Shown here one piece after another: positions 9,619 through 17,393 of a DNA stretch of 64,000 nucleotides. Below the pieces are notes generated by a model that had not been told where the DNA came from, searched no databases, and saw nothing but the letters and a program-made list of their open reading frames with translations. The DNA is taken from NCBI GenBank assembly GCA_965243285.1, contig OZ251537.1, forward strand, positions 992,001 to 1,056,000, read 5' to 3'. Source of the stretch: JAHRAW01 sp965243285 (GTDB lineage: Bacteria > Pseudomonadota > Gammaproteobacteria > Arenicellales > Poriferihabitantaceae). Within the stretch, counting starts at the first letter, position 1, and each line of letters begins with the position of its first letter. Position numbers and translations under genes: made by a program.

Positions 9619-9730
9619 TGAATCTGGCATGAATCCGCCGAAATCCGCTTGAATCTGGCATGAATCCGCCGAAATTCGCCGAAATCCACATGAATCCACA
9701 TGAATCCACATGAATCCGCCTGAATCTCGG
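9619..9730. repeat. 10-bp periodic tandem repeat between comF and tRNA-Met
   Basis: About eleven units of TGAATCCGCC/TGAATCCACA/GAAATTCGCC in strict 10-bp phase, ending at the 3' end of the minus-strand tRNA gene. Non-coding. The rest of the 9601-10071 gap holds the tRNA and no further gene that I can see. Confidence 0.8.
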
Positions 9731-9742
9731 GCAAAAACCGAG

Positions 9743-9820
9743 TGGTGGCTACGCCCTGGATCGAACAGGGGACCTCATCATTATGAGTGATGCGCTCTAA
9801 CCGGACTGAGCTACGTAGCC
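9743..9820 (-). tRNA. tRNA-Met (anticodon CAU, elongator-type)
   Basis: The reverse complement starts GGCTACGTAGCTCAGT and ends CGTAGCCACCA with an encoded CCA. The 7-bp acceptor stem GGCTACG/CGTAGCC, anticodon loop CTCATAA (anticodon CAU) and TTCGATC T-loop are all present. It closely resembles the E. coli elongator tRNA-Met. A CAU anticodon can also be lysidine-modified tRNA-Ile, but the stem sequences favour Met. Confidence 0.93.
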
Positions 9821-10071
9821 GCAAGCGGGCGGGGCGGCTGCGGGGGAGGGCGCGCACCATAACGCAAAGCCGCTGATGGCGCAATGGGTTATAGTCATCT
9901 GGCGGCGATTCGGGCGATGGTCGCGGTGCTATTGCGGCGCTATTGCGGCACTATTGTGGCGCTATCACCGCCCCATCATCGCCCCGATTTCGCCCCTTTT
10001 TTCGGCCGCGAGTGCGCATTCTAAGCGTATTTTCACCCCTACTTTCATCTTAGACCCTGGACTAAAAGCGC

Positions 10072-10812
10072 ATGGCCGGACACAGCAAATGGGCTAATAT
10101 CAAATTCCGCAAGGCCGCCCAAGATGCCAAGCGCGGCAAAATTTTCGGCAAACTCATCAAGGAAATCACCGTGGCGGCGCGGCTCGGCGGCGGCGATGTG
10201 GAGGCCAATTCCCGCCTGCGCTCGGCGGTGGATAAAGCCTTAGCGGCGAACATGACTCGCGATACCGTCGAGCGCGCCGTCAAACGCGGCAGCGGCGATG
10301 CCGCCGGCGCCGATTTCGAGGAAATTCGCTATGAGGGCTATGGCCCCGGCGGCATGGCGGTGCTGGTGGAATGCGCCACCGACAACCGCAATCGCGCCGT
10401 CAGCGAAGTGCGCCACGCGTTCGCCAAGCACGGCGGCAACCTCGGCACCGATGGCTCGGTGGCGTATTTATTCGAGAAAATCGGCTCGCTGGTATTCGCC
10501 GCCGCCGCCGACGAAGAGCGCATTATGGACATCGCGCTAAACGCCGGGGCCGACGATGTGGACAGCGAAGACGGCGTGGTCGAAGTGGTGACGGCAGCGG
10601 CGGATTACTTAGCGGTGGAGCGCGCCTTCATCGAGGCCGGGCTGGCGCCGCAGATGTCGGAGTTGATTCAACGCCCCAACAGCCACGCCGCGGTGAGCGG
10701 CGCCGCCGCCGAGCAAGCCACGCACCTGATCGACGCCTTGGAGCAATTGGACGATGTGCAAAATGTATTCACCAATGCGCAGTTTGTCGAGGCGGATTCG
10801 GGCGAAGCATGA
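10072..10812 (+). CDS. yebC: YebC/PmpR-family (TACO1-like) protein
   Basis: 246-residue protein starting MAGHSKWANIKFRKAAQD, the highly conserved YebC N-terminus. GYGPGGMAVLVECATDNRNR and a C-terminal DVQNVFTNAQF also match the family. YebC proteins associate with ribosomes to relieve stalling and have been described as transcription regulators. It precedes ruvC by 22 bp, the standard gammaproteobacterial order. Confidence 0.95.
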   Translation: MAGHSKWANIKFRKAAQDAKRGKIFGKLIKEITVAARLGGGDVEANSRLRSAVDKALAANMTRDTVERAVKRGSGDAAGADFEEIRYEGYGPGGMAVLVECATDNRNRAVSEVRHAFAKHGGNLGTDGSVAYLFEKIGSLVFAAAADEERIMDIALNAGADDVDSEDGVVEVVTAAADYLAVERAFIEAGLAPQMSELIQRPNSHAAVSGAAAEQATHLIDALEQLDDVQNVFTNAQFVEADSGEA

Positions 10813-10834
10813 AGAGGCATAAGCGCGCCGCGCC

Positions 10835-11335
10835 ATGCGCGTTCTGGGCATAGACCCGGGCTCGCGCCAAACCGGTCTTGGCGTGGTGGTCGGCGGGCGC
10901 GATGGTGTGCAACTGGTGGCGCATGAATGCCTGCGCTTAGGGGCCGGGGATTTAAGCGCGCGTTTGGCGAAAATTTTTCACGGCGTGGCGCGGATGATCG
11001 ACGCGCACCGCCCGCATGCGGTGGCCATCGAGCAAGTGTTCGTCTCCAATAATGCGCATTCGGCTATCACCCTGGGCAAGGCCAGCGGCAGCGCGATGTG
11101 CGCGGCGGCGGTGGCCGGGTGCGCGGTGGCGGAATACAGCGCGCGGCAAATCAAGTGCGCCGTGGTCGGCGCCGGCGGCGCCCAAAAAGAACAAGTGCAG
11201 CACATGGTGCGCATCTTGCTCGGCCTAACCGCCGCCCCGCAAGCGGATGAAGCGGACGCGTTAGCATGCGCCATCTGCCACCTCCACACCCTGCAACTAG
11301 CCGAAAAACTGCGTCGCGCTTCGTACCGCGCTTAG
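10835..11335 (+). CDS. ruvC: Holliday junction resolvase RuvC
   Basis: 166-residue RuvC. The N-terminal MRVLGIDPGSRQTGLGVV carries the first catalytic Asp, VAIEQVFVSNN the catalytic Glu, and ADEADALACAICH the C-terminal acidic residues. It resolves Holliday junctions with RuvAB by symmetric nicking. Normally ruvA follows at once; here about 1.15 kb of inverted-repeat elements and one small gene separate them. Confidence 0.95.
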   Translation: MRVLGIDPGSRQTGLGVVVGGRDGVQLVAHECLRLGAGDLSARLAKIFHGVARMIDAHRPHAVAIEQVFVSNNAHSAITLGKASGSAMCAAAVAGCAVAEYSARQIKCAVVGAGGAQKEQVQHMVRILLGLTAAPQADEADALACAICHLHTLQLAEKLRRASYRA

Positions 11336-11381
11336 ATTCCATCACCTGCCGCCATGCGCACTATTTACGCGCGTTATTTGT

Positions 11382-11875
11382 GGGATTTATATACCTATTG
11401 CCACAAAAATGGCGGGCTCATCTCCAGTTTTGGCGGGGGTGCCGTTAATTTTGACTTTGATGTTGATTTTCGCTTTTGCTTTTGTTGTCGCTTTTATTTT
11501 TTCACCCCCCCTTCGCGGAATAAATCAAATCTGACCTAATCCGTTAGGATCGGACTGATTTGGTGAGGGGCTTTTGATTCTAAGGTTGGCTTTTTGATGT
11601 TGAAGTTGATGTTGATGTTGGTTTTTGCCTTTGATGTTGTATGTTGCCTTTGATGTTGCCTTTTGCCTTTGATGTTGGCTTTCGCTTTCGTTTTTGGCTT
11701 TACCGTTTCACTCCCCCCGCACATGAGTGGAGTAAGATTTAAAAGCGTCAGTTTTGACTTATCCCACAACATGAAGATTAAGGGGTGAAACTTACATGCC
11801 ACAAACTTACATGCCACAAAATCGGCGCGAAATAATGCCAGAAATTGCACCGGTGGCAATGGGTATATAAATCCC
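11382..11875. mobile_element. Family A inverted-repeat element, copy 1 (494 bp)
   Basis: Terminal inverted repeats: GGGATTTATATACCTATTGC at the left, and GGTGGCAATGGGTATATAAA running into TCCC at the right, paired over about 23 bp with few mismatches. Flanked by 8-mers TTATTTGT (11374-11381) and TTATTTAT (11876-11883), a 7 of 8 target duplication. The inside holds GTTGATGTTGCCTTTTG-type repeats and a CACTCCCCCC hairpin region. No transposase, so non-autonomous (MITE-like). It splits ruvC from ruvA. Confidence 0.85.
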
Positions 11876-11938
11876 TTATTTATTTAGGCGTGAACCTGTT
11901 TTGGCATGGTAAGGCGGTGATTTCTAAGGAAAACAACC

Positions 11939-12154
11939 ATGATTAGAATCCCCGCAGGTTCACAACTATGCAGCTTGAACTCAAATGTGATTGTGCGCAC
12001 AACGCTTCGCGATCACGACATAAGCGAGCGTTATGTTCATCATGTTTTCTATGGTGATGAAACACAAATTACATTTGATGCGCCGCCGAATTTTGCAAAA
12101 AGTGTATTTAAAGTAGGCGCCACCATGGTGGCCACCGTTTTAGTCGAGCAATAA
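11939..12154 (+). CDS. Small uncharacterised protein between two repeat elements
   Basis: 71-residue frame beginning MIRIPAGSQLCSLNSNVIV with an AAGGAAAA ribosome-binding-like stretch about 6-13 bases upstream. It is followed 8 bp later by a clear Rho-independent terminator, which supports real expression. Composition is ordinary and protein-like (VRTTLRDHDISERYVHHVFY). No motif recognised. It lies between ruvC and ruvA, boxed in by two family A elements, and could be a remnant or a small acquired gene. Confidence 0.55.
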   Translation: MIRIPAGSQLCSLNSNVIVRTTLRDHDISERYVHHVFYGDETQITFDAPPNFAKSVFKVGATMVATVLVEQ

Positions 12155-12161
12155 ATCGAAT

Positions 12162-12192
12162 AAAATCCCAATCCTTAATATTTGGGATTTTT
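12162..12192 (+). terminator. Rho-independent terminator, T-tract overlapped by a repeat element's target site
   Basis: Stem AAATCCCAA (12163-12171) with TTGGGATTT (12182-12190), then a short T run. The 8-bp target duplication ATTTTTAT of family A copy 2 begins at 12187, inside the T-tract. Confidence 0.75.
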
Positions 12193-12194
12193 AT

Positions 12195-12430
12195 GGGATT
12201 TATATATCTAAATCCCCAGGCTAGTTTGGTTTATTCACACTTTTTACTCCATCCACCGAGGAATAAGTCAAATCTGGCCGCTTTGCCGCCAATTTTGGTG
12301 GGGGGTACGGTTAATGTTGACTTTGATTTTGCTGTTGATTTTCGTGGTTGATGTTGGGATTTAACAGCCCCCCGCCAAATCAGCCCCCCAAATAGCAACC
12401 TAATAATGGGGATTTAGGTATATAACTCCC
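12195..12430. mobile_element. Family A inverted-repeat element, copy 2 (236 bp), perfect 8-bp target duplication
   Basis: Left end GGGATTTATATATCTAAATC plus CCC; right end GGGGATTTAGGTATATAACT plus CCC, an almost perfect inverted pair. Both sides carry ATTTTTAT (12187-12194 and 12431-12438), a perfect 8-bp direct repeat. Interior: a TTACTCCATCC region, GCCAATTTTGGTGGGGGG and GTTGATTTT-type repeats; CAAATAGCAACCTAATAATG lies next to the right end, as in other copies. Non-coding. Confidence 0.88.
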
Positions 12431-12484
12431 ATTTTTATAGCTTGGTTTGCTTTCATACACCAAACTGCACGCATTAAAAACAAA

Positions 12485-13072
12485 ATGATCGGATATCTCA
12501 GCGGCACCTTGCTGCAACGCCAGCCGCCATTTTTATTGTTGGATGTGGGCGGCGTCGGCTATGAATTGGAAGCGCCGATGAGCACTTTTTACGACTTGCC
12601 GCAAGAGCAGCGCTCGGTTTCATTATTCGTGCATATGGTGGTGCGCGAAGACGCGCAATTATTGTATGGGTTCTCCGACCCTGGGCAGCGCGCGTTATTT
12701 CGCAGCCTGTTGAAGGTCAACGGCGTCGGGCCGCGGGTGGCGTTAGCGACGCTTTCCACCTTGAGCGCCGAGCAATTTATCGCCTGCATTCGCGCCGAAG
12801 ACGCCGCTGCCATCGCGCGCGTGCCTGGCATCGGCAAAAAAACCGCAGCGCGCATGATTTTAGATTTGCGCGACCGCATCGACACGCTCGGCGTCGCCGC
12901 CGGCCACCACGCCACCGAGATAAACCCCACCCAAGACGCCATCGGCGCCTTGCTTGCCCTGGGCTACAAAATCGCCGACGCCAACCAAGCGGTGCGCGCC
13001 GTGGAAGGCAAAAGCGCCCACCGCGAAGATTTAATTCGCAACGCGCTGCAGTATTTGAGTGGTGCGGCTTAG
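12485..13072 (+). CDS. ruvA: Holliday junction DNA helicase subunit RuvA
   Basis: 195-residue RuvA, which binds Holliday junctions and loads RuvB for branch migration. MIGYLSGTLLQRQPPFLLLD starts the OB-fold domain. Helix-hairpin-helix segments include LLKVNGVGPRVALATLS and VPGIGKKTAARMILDLRD, and domain III ends DLIRNALQYLSGAA. No ruvB follows; coq7 on the opposite strand comes next, so the usual ruvCAB operon is broken here. Confidence 0.95.
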   Translation: MIGYLSGTLLQRQPPFLLLDVGGVGYELEAPMSTFYDLPQEQRSVSLFVHMVVREDAQLLYGFSDPGQRALFRSLLKVNGVGPRVALATLSTLSAEQFIACIRAEDAAAIARVPGIGKKTAARMILDLRDRIDTLGVAAGHHATEINPTQDAIGALLALGYKIADANQAVRAVEGKSAHREDLIRNALQYLSGAA

Positions 13073-13181
13073 CGGTCGGTTATTGGTTAGGGAATTGGTG
13101 GGGGGCTGTCACCGCCGTTAAAATCAAAACCCCCTCACCACAACTGGCGATAAAGCGCCAGATTTGACTTATTCCAGCCAC

Positions 13182-13829
13182 TCAAATCCAATGCGCGGTC
13201 GAGGTCATGGTTTTGGCGGCTAATTTCATCAGCGCGCGCACTGGCGGCGGCAGGGGGGCGGCGCCGGCTTGGATGGCGGCGGCGGCGTGGGCGCGTTCGT
13301 CGGTTTTCATTTGCGCGACTACTTCGCGTGAGCGGGTGTCGGCGGCCGGTAGTTTGCCGAGGTGGGTTTCCAAGTGCGCCGCCACTTGGCGCTCGGTTTC
13401 GGCGACAAAGCCCAAATTCCACTTATCCCCGGCTAGCCCGGCTGCAGCGCCAGCTGCGAAGGCGCCCAGCCCCCACAGCGGATTGAGCCAACTTTTGCGC
13501 CCCCCGAGTTCATTCAAGCGCTGCTCGCACCACGCCAAATGGTCGTTTTCCTCGGCCGCCGCTTGGCGCATGCGCGCCGCCACATCGGCATCGCGCGCCG
13601 TCATTCCTTGGCTGTGATACAGCGCCTGGGCGCAGATTTCGCCGACATGATTGACGCGCATATAGCGCCCGGCGCGCCGTTTATCGGCCGCGCTTAAATT
13701 TTCATCACCGCTGCGCGCCGGAAAATCCCGCCTCGCCACCGGGGTGCCGCCCAGGCCACTCAGCCTACCCAACACCGTCGATGCGCCGATAATCAGGCGG
13801 TCTACGGCGGTGTACTGGCGTTGTTCCAT
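13182..13829 (-). CDS. coq7: 3-demethoxyubiquinol 3-hydroxylase (Coq7 family)
   Basis: Membrane-associated di-iron monooxygenase of aerobic ubiquinone synthesis. Metal-binding carboxylate/histidine motifs are visible: RVNHVGEICAQALYHSQG, AAEENDHLAWCEQRL, then ETHLGKLPAADTRSREVVAQ and MKTDERAHA. Start taken at 13829 (MEQRQYTAVDRLIIG), giving 215 residues, normal for the family; the frame extends to 13886 without support. It is divergent from glcD across a 190-bp gap that should hold both promoters. Its presence implies a ubiquinone-using aerobic respiratory chain. Confidence 0.93.
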   Translation of the reverse strand: MEQRQYTAVDRLIIGASTVLGRLSGLGGTPVARRDFPARSGDENLSAADKRRAGRYMRVNHVGEICAQALYHSQGMTARDADVAARMRQAAAEENDHLAWCEQRLNELGGRKSWLNPLWGLGAFAAGAAAGLAGDKWNLGFVAETERQVAAHLETHLGKLPAADTRSREVVAQMKTDERAHAAAAIQAGAAPLPPPVRALMKLAAKTMTSTAHWI

Positions 13830-14020
13830 GGCAGATATCGGTGGATATGGCAGTGGATTATGCCGCCGCAAGGCGCAGCGCCGCAAGGCACATATTAATG
13901 GGGGTGGTCGCGGTTCCCGCCGCCAAATTGCAACCCAAACCGACTCATATATATGTACATCAAACCCACGCTTATTGTATGTACATCATCCGCCGCCGCC
14001 AAATTCACCCAATCCAGCCT

Positions 14021-15481
14021 ATGCCCATCCGCCGTCAGTCTCTCAGCCAGCGGTTTCGCGAATTTTTGCCGGCCGCTTCGGTTATCGACCAGCCGGGCTC
14101 GTTGCGCGCTTATGAATGCGATGGCTTGAGCGCCTATCGGCAGACGCCGCAGCTGGTGGTGTTGCCGGAGACGGTGGCGCAGGTGCGCCAAGCGTTGCGG
14201 GTGTGCAATGAATTGGGCGTGCCGGTGGTCAGCCGCGGCGCTGGCACCGGCTTGTCCGGCGGGGCGCTGCCGCATGCCGAGGGCATCGTGCTGAGCTTGG
14301 CAAAAATGAACAAAGTGCTGGCCATAGACGCCGCCGGGCGCACCGCGCGGGTGCAGCCGGGGGTGCGCAACCTCGCCGTATCCGAGGCGGTCGCTCATCT
14401 GGGGCTGTTCTACGCCCCCGACCCGTCGTCGCAAATCGCCTGCACCATCGGCGGCAATATCGCGGAAAACGCCGGCGGCGCGCATTGCCTCAAATACGGG
14501 CTCACGGTGCATAATGTGCTCGGCGCGACTATCGCCACCATCGACGGCGAACTCATCACCCTCGGCGGCGGCGCGTTAGATGCCCCCGGTTTTGATGTGC
14601 TGGCGCTGCTGGTCGGCTCCGAAGGCATGCTCGGCGTGGTGGTCGAGGCGGTGCTGAAACTCATCCCGCAGCCCGAATCCGCCACCTTATTGCTGGCGGC
14701 GTTCGATTGCGTGGCCGCCGCCGCCGACAGCGTCGCCGCCATCATCCAAGCCGGCATCATTCCGGCCGCGGTGGAGATGATGGACAACCCGGCGCTGTGC
14801 GCGGCCGAAGATTTCGCCGCCGCCGGCTACCCGCGCCAGGCCGCGGCCATTTTGCTGTGCGAATTAGACGGCGCCGCCGACTCGGTGAGCCGCCAGGCGC
14901 GCGCCGCGCAGCGCGGCCTAAAACGCGGTGGCGCCGTATCCATTCGCGCCGCCCACAGCGCCGCCGAGCGCGCCTTATTGTGGTCCGGGCGTAAGGGCGC
15001 ATTCCCCGCCATCGGGCGCATTTCGCCGGATTATTACTGCATCGATGGCACCATTCCGCGCCGCGCCGTGGCCGGCGTGTTAGCCCACATCCAGCGCCTA
15101 TCGGCCGCTTATGGGTTGCGCGTGGCCAATGTTTTCCACGCCGGCGATGGCAACTTGCACCCGCTGATTTTGTACGATGCCAGCCGCCCCGGCGACCTAC
15201 CAAAAACCGAAGCCATGGGCGGCGAAATCCTCGAGTTATGCCTGCGCGCCGGCGGCACCATCACCGGCGAACACGGCGTCGGCATGGAAAAAATCGGCGG
15301 CATGTGCGCCCAATTCAAGGCCGCCGAGCTCAGCCAATTTCACGCCGTGCGCGACGCCTTCGACCCGATGCGTCTGCTCAACCCCGGCAAAGCCATTCCC
15401 ACCCTGGCGCGCTGCGCCGAACACAACGCCATGCATGTGCACGGCGGCGCCCTGCCCTTCCCCGACCTCGAGCGTTTTTAG
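14021..15481 (+). CDS. glcD: Glycolate oxidase FAD subunit GlcD
   Basis: 486-residue FAD-binding type 4 oxidase subunit that oxidises glycolate to glyoxylate with GlcE and GlcF. The flavin-binding stretch VVSRGAGTGLSGGALPHAEG and the TIGGNIAENAGGAHCLKYG segment are typical. C-terminal hallmarks include NVFHAGDGNLHPLILYD, GEHGVGMEK and DPMRLLNPGKAIP. The frame is open to 13841, but similarity begins at about MPIRRQSLSQRF (14021), matching the known length of about 499. First gene of a glcDEF run; the glyoxylate product can enter malate synthase G at 59.2 kb. Confidence 0.95.
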   Translation: MPIRRQSLSQRFREFLPAASVIDQPGSLRAYECDGLSAYRQTPQLVVLPETVAQVRQALRVCNELGVPVVSRGAGTGLSGGALPHAEGIVLSLAKMNKVLAIDAAGRTARVQPGVRNLAVSEAVAHLGLFYAPDPSSQIACTIGGNIAENAGGAHCLKYGLTVHNVLGATIATIDGELITLGGGALDAPGFDVLALLVGSEGMLGVVVEAVLKLIPQPESATLLLAAFDCVAAAADSVAAIIQAGIIPAAVEMMDNPALCAAEDFAAAGYPRQAAAILLCELDGAADSVSRQARAAQRGLKRGGAVSIRAAHSAAERALLWSGRKGAFPAIGRISPDYYCIDGTIPRRAVAGVLAHIQRLSAAYGLRVANVFHAGDGNLHPLILYDASRPGDLPKTEAMGGEILELCLRAGGTITGEHGVGMEKIGGMCAQFKAAELSQFHAVRDAFDPMRLLNPGKAIPTLARCAEHNAMHVHGGALPFPDLERF

Positions 15482-15541
15482 GTCGATGCGCGGCGGAATA
15501 TGGCGGGCCGGTGGCGGGATTATGGGTGATTCGCTGGTCGC

Positions 15542-15667
15542 GTCGGTGGATTCGCTGGAATCGTCGGTTGATTCGCCGGAATCGTCGGTGGATTGGCTGG
15601 AATCGTCGGTTGATTCGCTGGAATCGTCGGTGGATTGGCCGGAATCGTTGGTTGATTCGCCGAAGTC
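15542..15667. repeat. 21-bp tandem repeat, six units, between glcD and glcE
   Basis: Six 21-bp units following GTCGGTGGATTCGCTGGAAT plus C, alternating GG/TG and TCGCTGG/TGGCCGG variants, in an otherwise gene-free 360-bp gap. All frames tested stay open across it because 21 is a multiple of three, but no start or conservation supports coding. Confidence 0.9.
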
Positions 15668-15841
15668 GCCGGAATCGCCATCAGCGCCGGATGATTTTCT
15701 CGGCACGCCGGCCGCTGCCCCGCCAGCACTACCGTTGCGCATTAATTCGATAATGCACCGCGCGCAAAATGCAAAATTCGGCGGAATGCACGCCCGGCGG
15801 GCGCTCGAATGCGGCGCCATCATGGACGAGAGGCACAGCCC

Positions 15842-17137
15842 ATGACGGCTGCAACCAATGGCGATAAAACTGCCGGCGGCACCACCGCCATCGATAAAAC
15901 CGTCGATAAAAATAGCGATAAAAATAGCGATAAAAGCACTGACACTCCCCGCATCGACATCGATGCCGATGCGGCCACCGACGCCGCCACCGAGTTCGAG
16001 GCGCAGTTACAGCAACGCGTGCGTTCGGCGGCGCGGCATGGCCGGGCGCTGTGCATGGTCGGTGGCGGCAGCAAGTCGTTTTACGGGCGCACCGCGCGCG
16101 GCGATGAAGTCCATTTGCGCGACCATAGCGGCGTGGTGCGCTATGACGCGGCCGAGTTGGTGGTCACGGCGCGCGCCGGCATGCGCCTGGCCGACTTGGC
16201 GAAATTGCTGGCCGCGGAGAAGCAGATGGTGGGCTTCGAACCGCCGCAATTCAGCGCCGCGGCCACCCTTGGCGGCGCGGTGGCGGCCGGCTTGGCTGGC
16301 CCGCGCCGCCCCTATGCCGGCGGCGTGCGCGATTTCATATTAGGGGTGAAAATGATGAACGGCAGCGGCGATATTCTGCATTTCGGCGGCCAGGTGATGA
16401 AGAATGTGGCCGGTTTCGACATCGCGCGCTTGATGGCCGGCGCCATGGGCGCGCTCGGTGTTTTGCTCGAGGTATCGATGCGCGTGGCGCCGCGTCCGGC
16501 GGCGGAAAAAACGCTGGTTTTGGCGCATGCGCGGTCGGCCGATGCGCTGGCTTACTGGCGGCGGCTGGCGCAGCGTCCGCTGCCAGTGTCGGCGGCGGCG
16601 TGGCAAGATGGCGAGACGCGCATTCGCCTCAGTGCCGATGGCGGCGAGGTGGCTAGCGCCGCGAACATCATCGGCGGCGAGGTGGATTCGGGCGGGCGGC
16701 ATTTTTGGCGGCGGTTGCGCGACCATGGATTGCCGTTTTTTCACGCCCGCCGGCCGCTATTGCGCGTATCGCTACCGCCGGCGGCGGAGGTGTCGCTGGC
16801 CGTACTCAGCGAGGCCGCTCAATTCTTAGATTGGGGCGGCGCCCAGCGCTGGGTCGCGGCGGACGAGGTGGATCTAAACGCCCTCACCGCCGCCGTGCGC
16901 GCGGTCGGTGGTCATCTCACTTATTTTCGCGGTTGCGATGGGGGCATCGGCCATGCCGCCCGCCATACGGGTGCATCTAAGGCATCGGATGAATCGAGTA
17001 AAGCGGGCAAATTTGGCGAATGCGGCGAAGTTTTTCCGCCCTTGGCGCCGAATTTGGCGGCCCTACACCGGCGACTGAAACACGCCTTCGACCCCGCCGG
17101 CATTCTTAACCCAGGGCGTATGTACGCAGATTTTTGA
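15842..17137 (+). CDS. glcE: Glycolate oxidase FAD-binding subunit GlcE
   Basis: 431-residue second FAD_binding_4 subunit of glycolate oxidase. Core motifs: ALCMVGGGSKSFYGR, LVVTARAGMRLADLAKLLA, FSAAATLGGAVAAGLAGPRR and GGQVMKNVAGFDIARLMAGA, ending FDPAGILNPGRMYADF. Start at 15842 has GAGAGG about 8 bases upstream. It is longer than E. coli GlcE (350). The excess lies in an N-terminal low-complexity Asp/Lys/Ser repeat (KNSDKNSDKSTD, residues about 20-36) and a C-terminal GASKASDESSKAGKFG linker, both in-frame expansions. It sits between glcD and glcF. Confidence 0.92.
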   Translation: MTAATNGDKTAGGTTAIDKTVDKNSDKNSDKSTDTPRIDIDADAATDAATEFEAQLQQRVRSAARHGRALCMVGGGSKSFYGRTARGDEVHLRDHSGVVRYDAAELVVTARAGMRLADLAKLLAAEKQMVGFEPPQFSAAATLGGAVAAGLAGPRRPYAGGVRDFILGVKMMNGSGDILHFGGQVMKNVAGFDIARLMAGAMGALGVLLEVSMRVAPRPAAEKTLVLAHARSADALAYWRRLAQRPLPVSAAAWQDGETRIRLSADGGEVASAANIIGGEVDSGGRHFWRRLRDHGLPFFHARRPLLRVSLPPAAEVSLAVLSEAAQFLDWGGAQRWVAADEVDLNALTAAVRAVGGHLTYFRGCDGGIGHAARHTGASKASDESSKAGKFGECGEVFPPLAPNLAALHRRLKHAFDPAGILNPGRMYADF

Positions 17138-17198
17138 AAGCGGATTGCCCGGCAAAATTTGTTTGATTGAGTGTTGTTTGGTGTTGGGCTTTTTCTTC

Positions 17199-17392
17199 GG
17201 GAGTTATATATCTAAATCCCCATTATTAGGTTGTATTTGGGGTGATTTTTCTGTTGCTTTTGATATTTTGCTGTTGCTTTTGATGTTGGCTTTTAACGTC
17301 TTGCTCCCCCAGATGAAGCACGGGGGGGAGTGAAACGTTAAAAGTCAAAGCCAAAGCCAAAGCCAAAGCCAAAGTCAAAGCCTCCCTCCCGC
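17199..17392. mobile_element. Family A element, right end missing
   Basis: Left terminal repeat GGGAGTTATATATCTAAATC plus CCCATTATTAGGTTG, then TTGCTTTTGATG repeats, a TTTTAACGTCTTGCTCCCCC/GGGGGGGAGTGAAACGTTAA hairpin, and AAAGCCAAAGCC repeats running to the glcF start. No right terminal repeat is present, so the element is truncated or has been overrun by glcF. Confidence 0.75.
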
Positions 17393-17393
17393 C

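Noticed and set aside
13841..14020. 60-residue N-terminal extension of GlcD
   Set aside because: It covers the divergent promoter gap with coq7 and lacks GlcD similarity; the start at 14021 fits the family length.
15542..15667. CRISPR array
   Set aside because: Units are contiguous with no unique spacers, and no cas genes are nearby. The same holds for the arrays at 19.3, 27.4 and 32.6 kb.
15177..15845. Ser/Val/Glu repeat protein spanning the glcD-glcE gap
   Set aside because: It overlaps the glcD end in another frame and is open only because the 21-bp repeat is a multiple of three.
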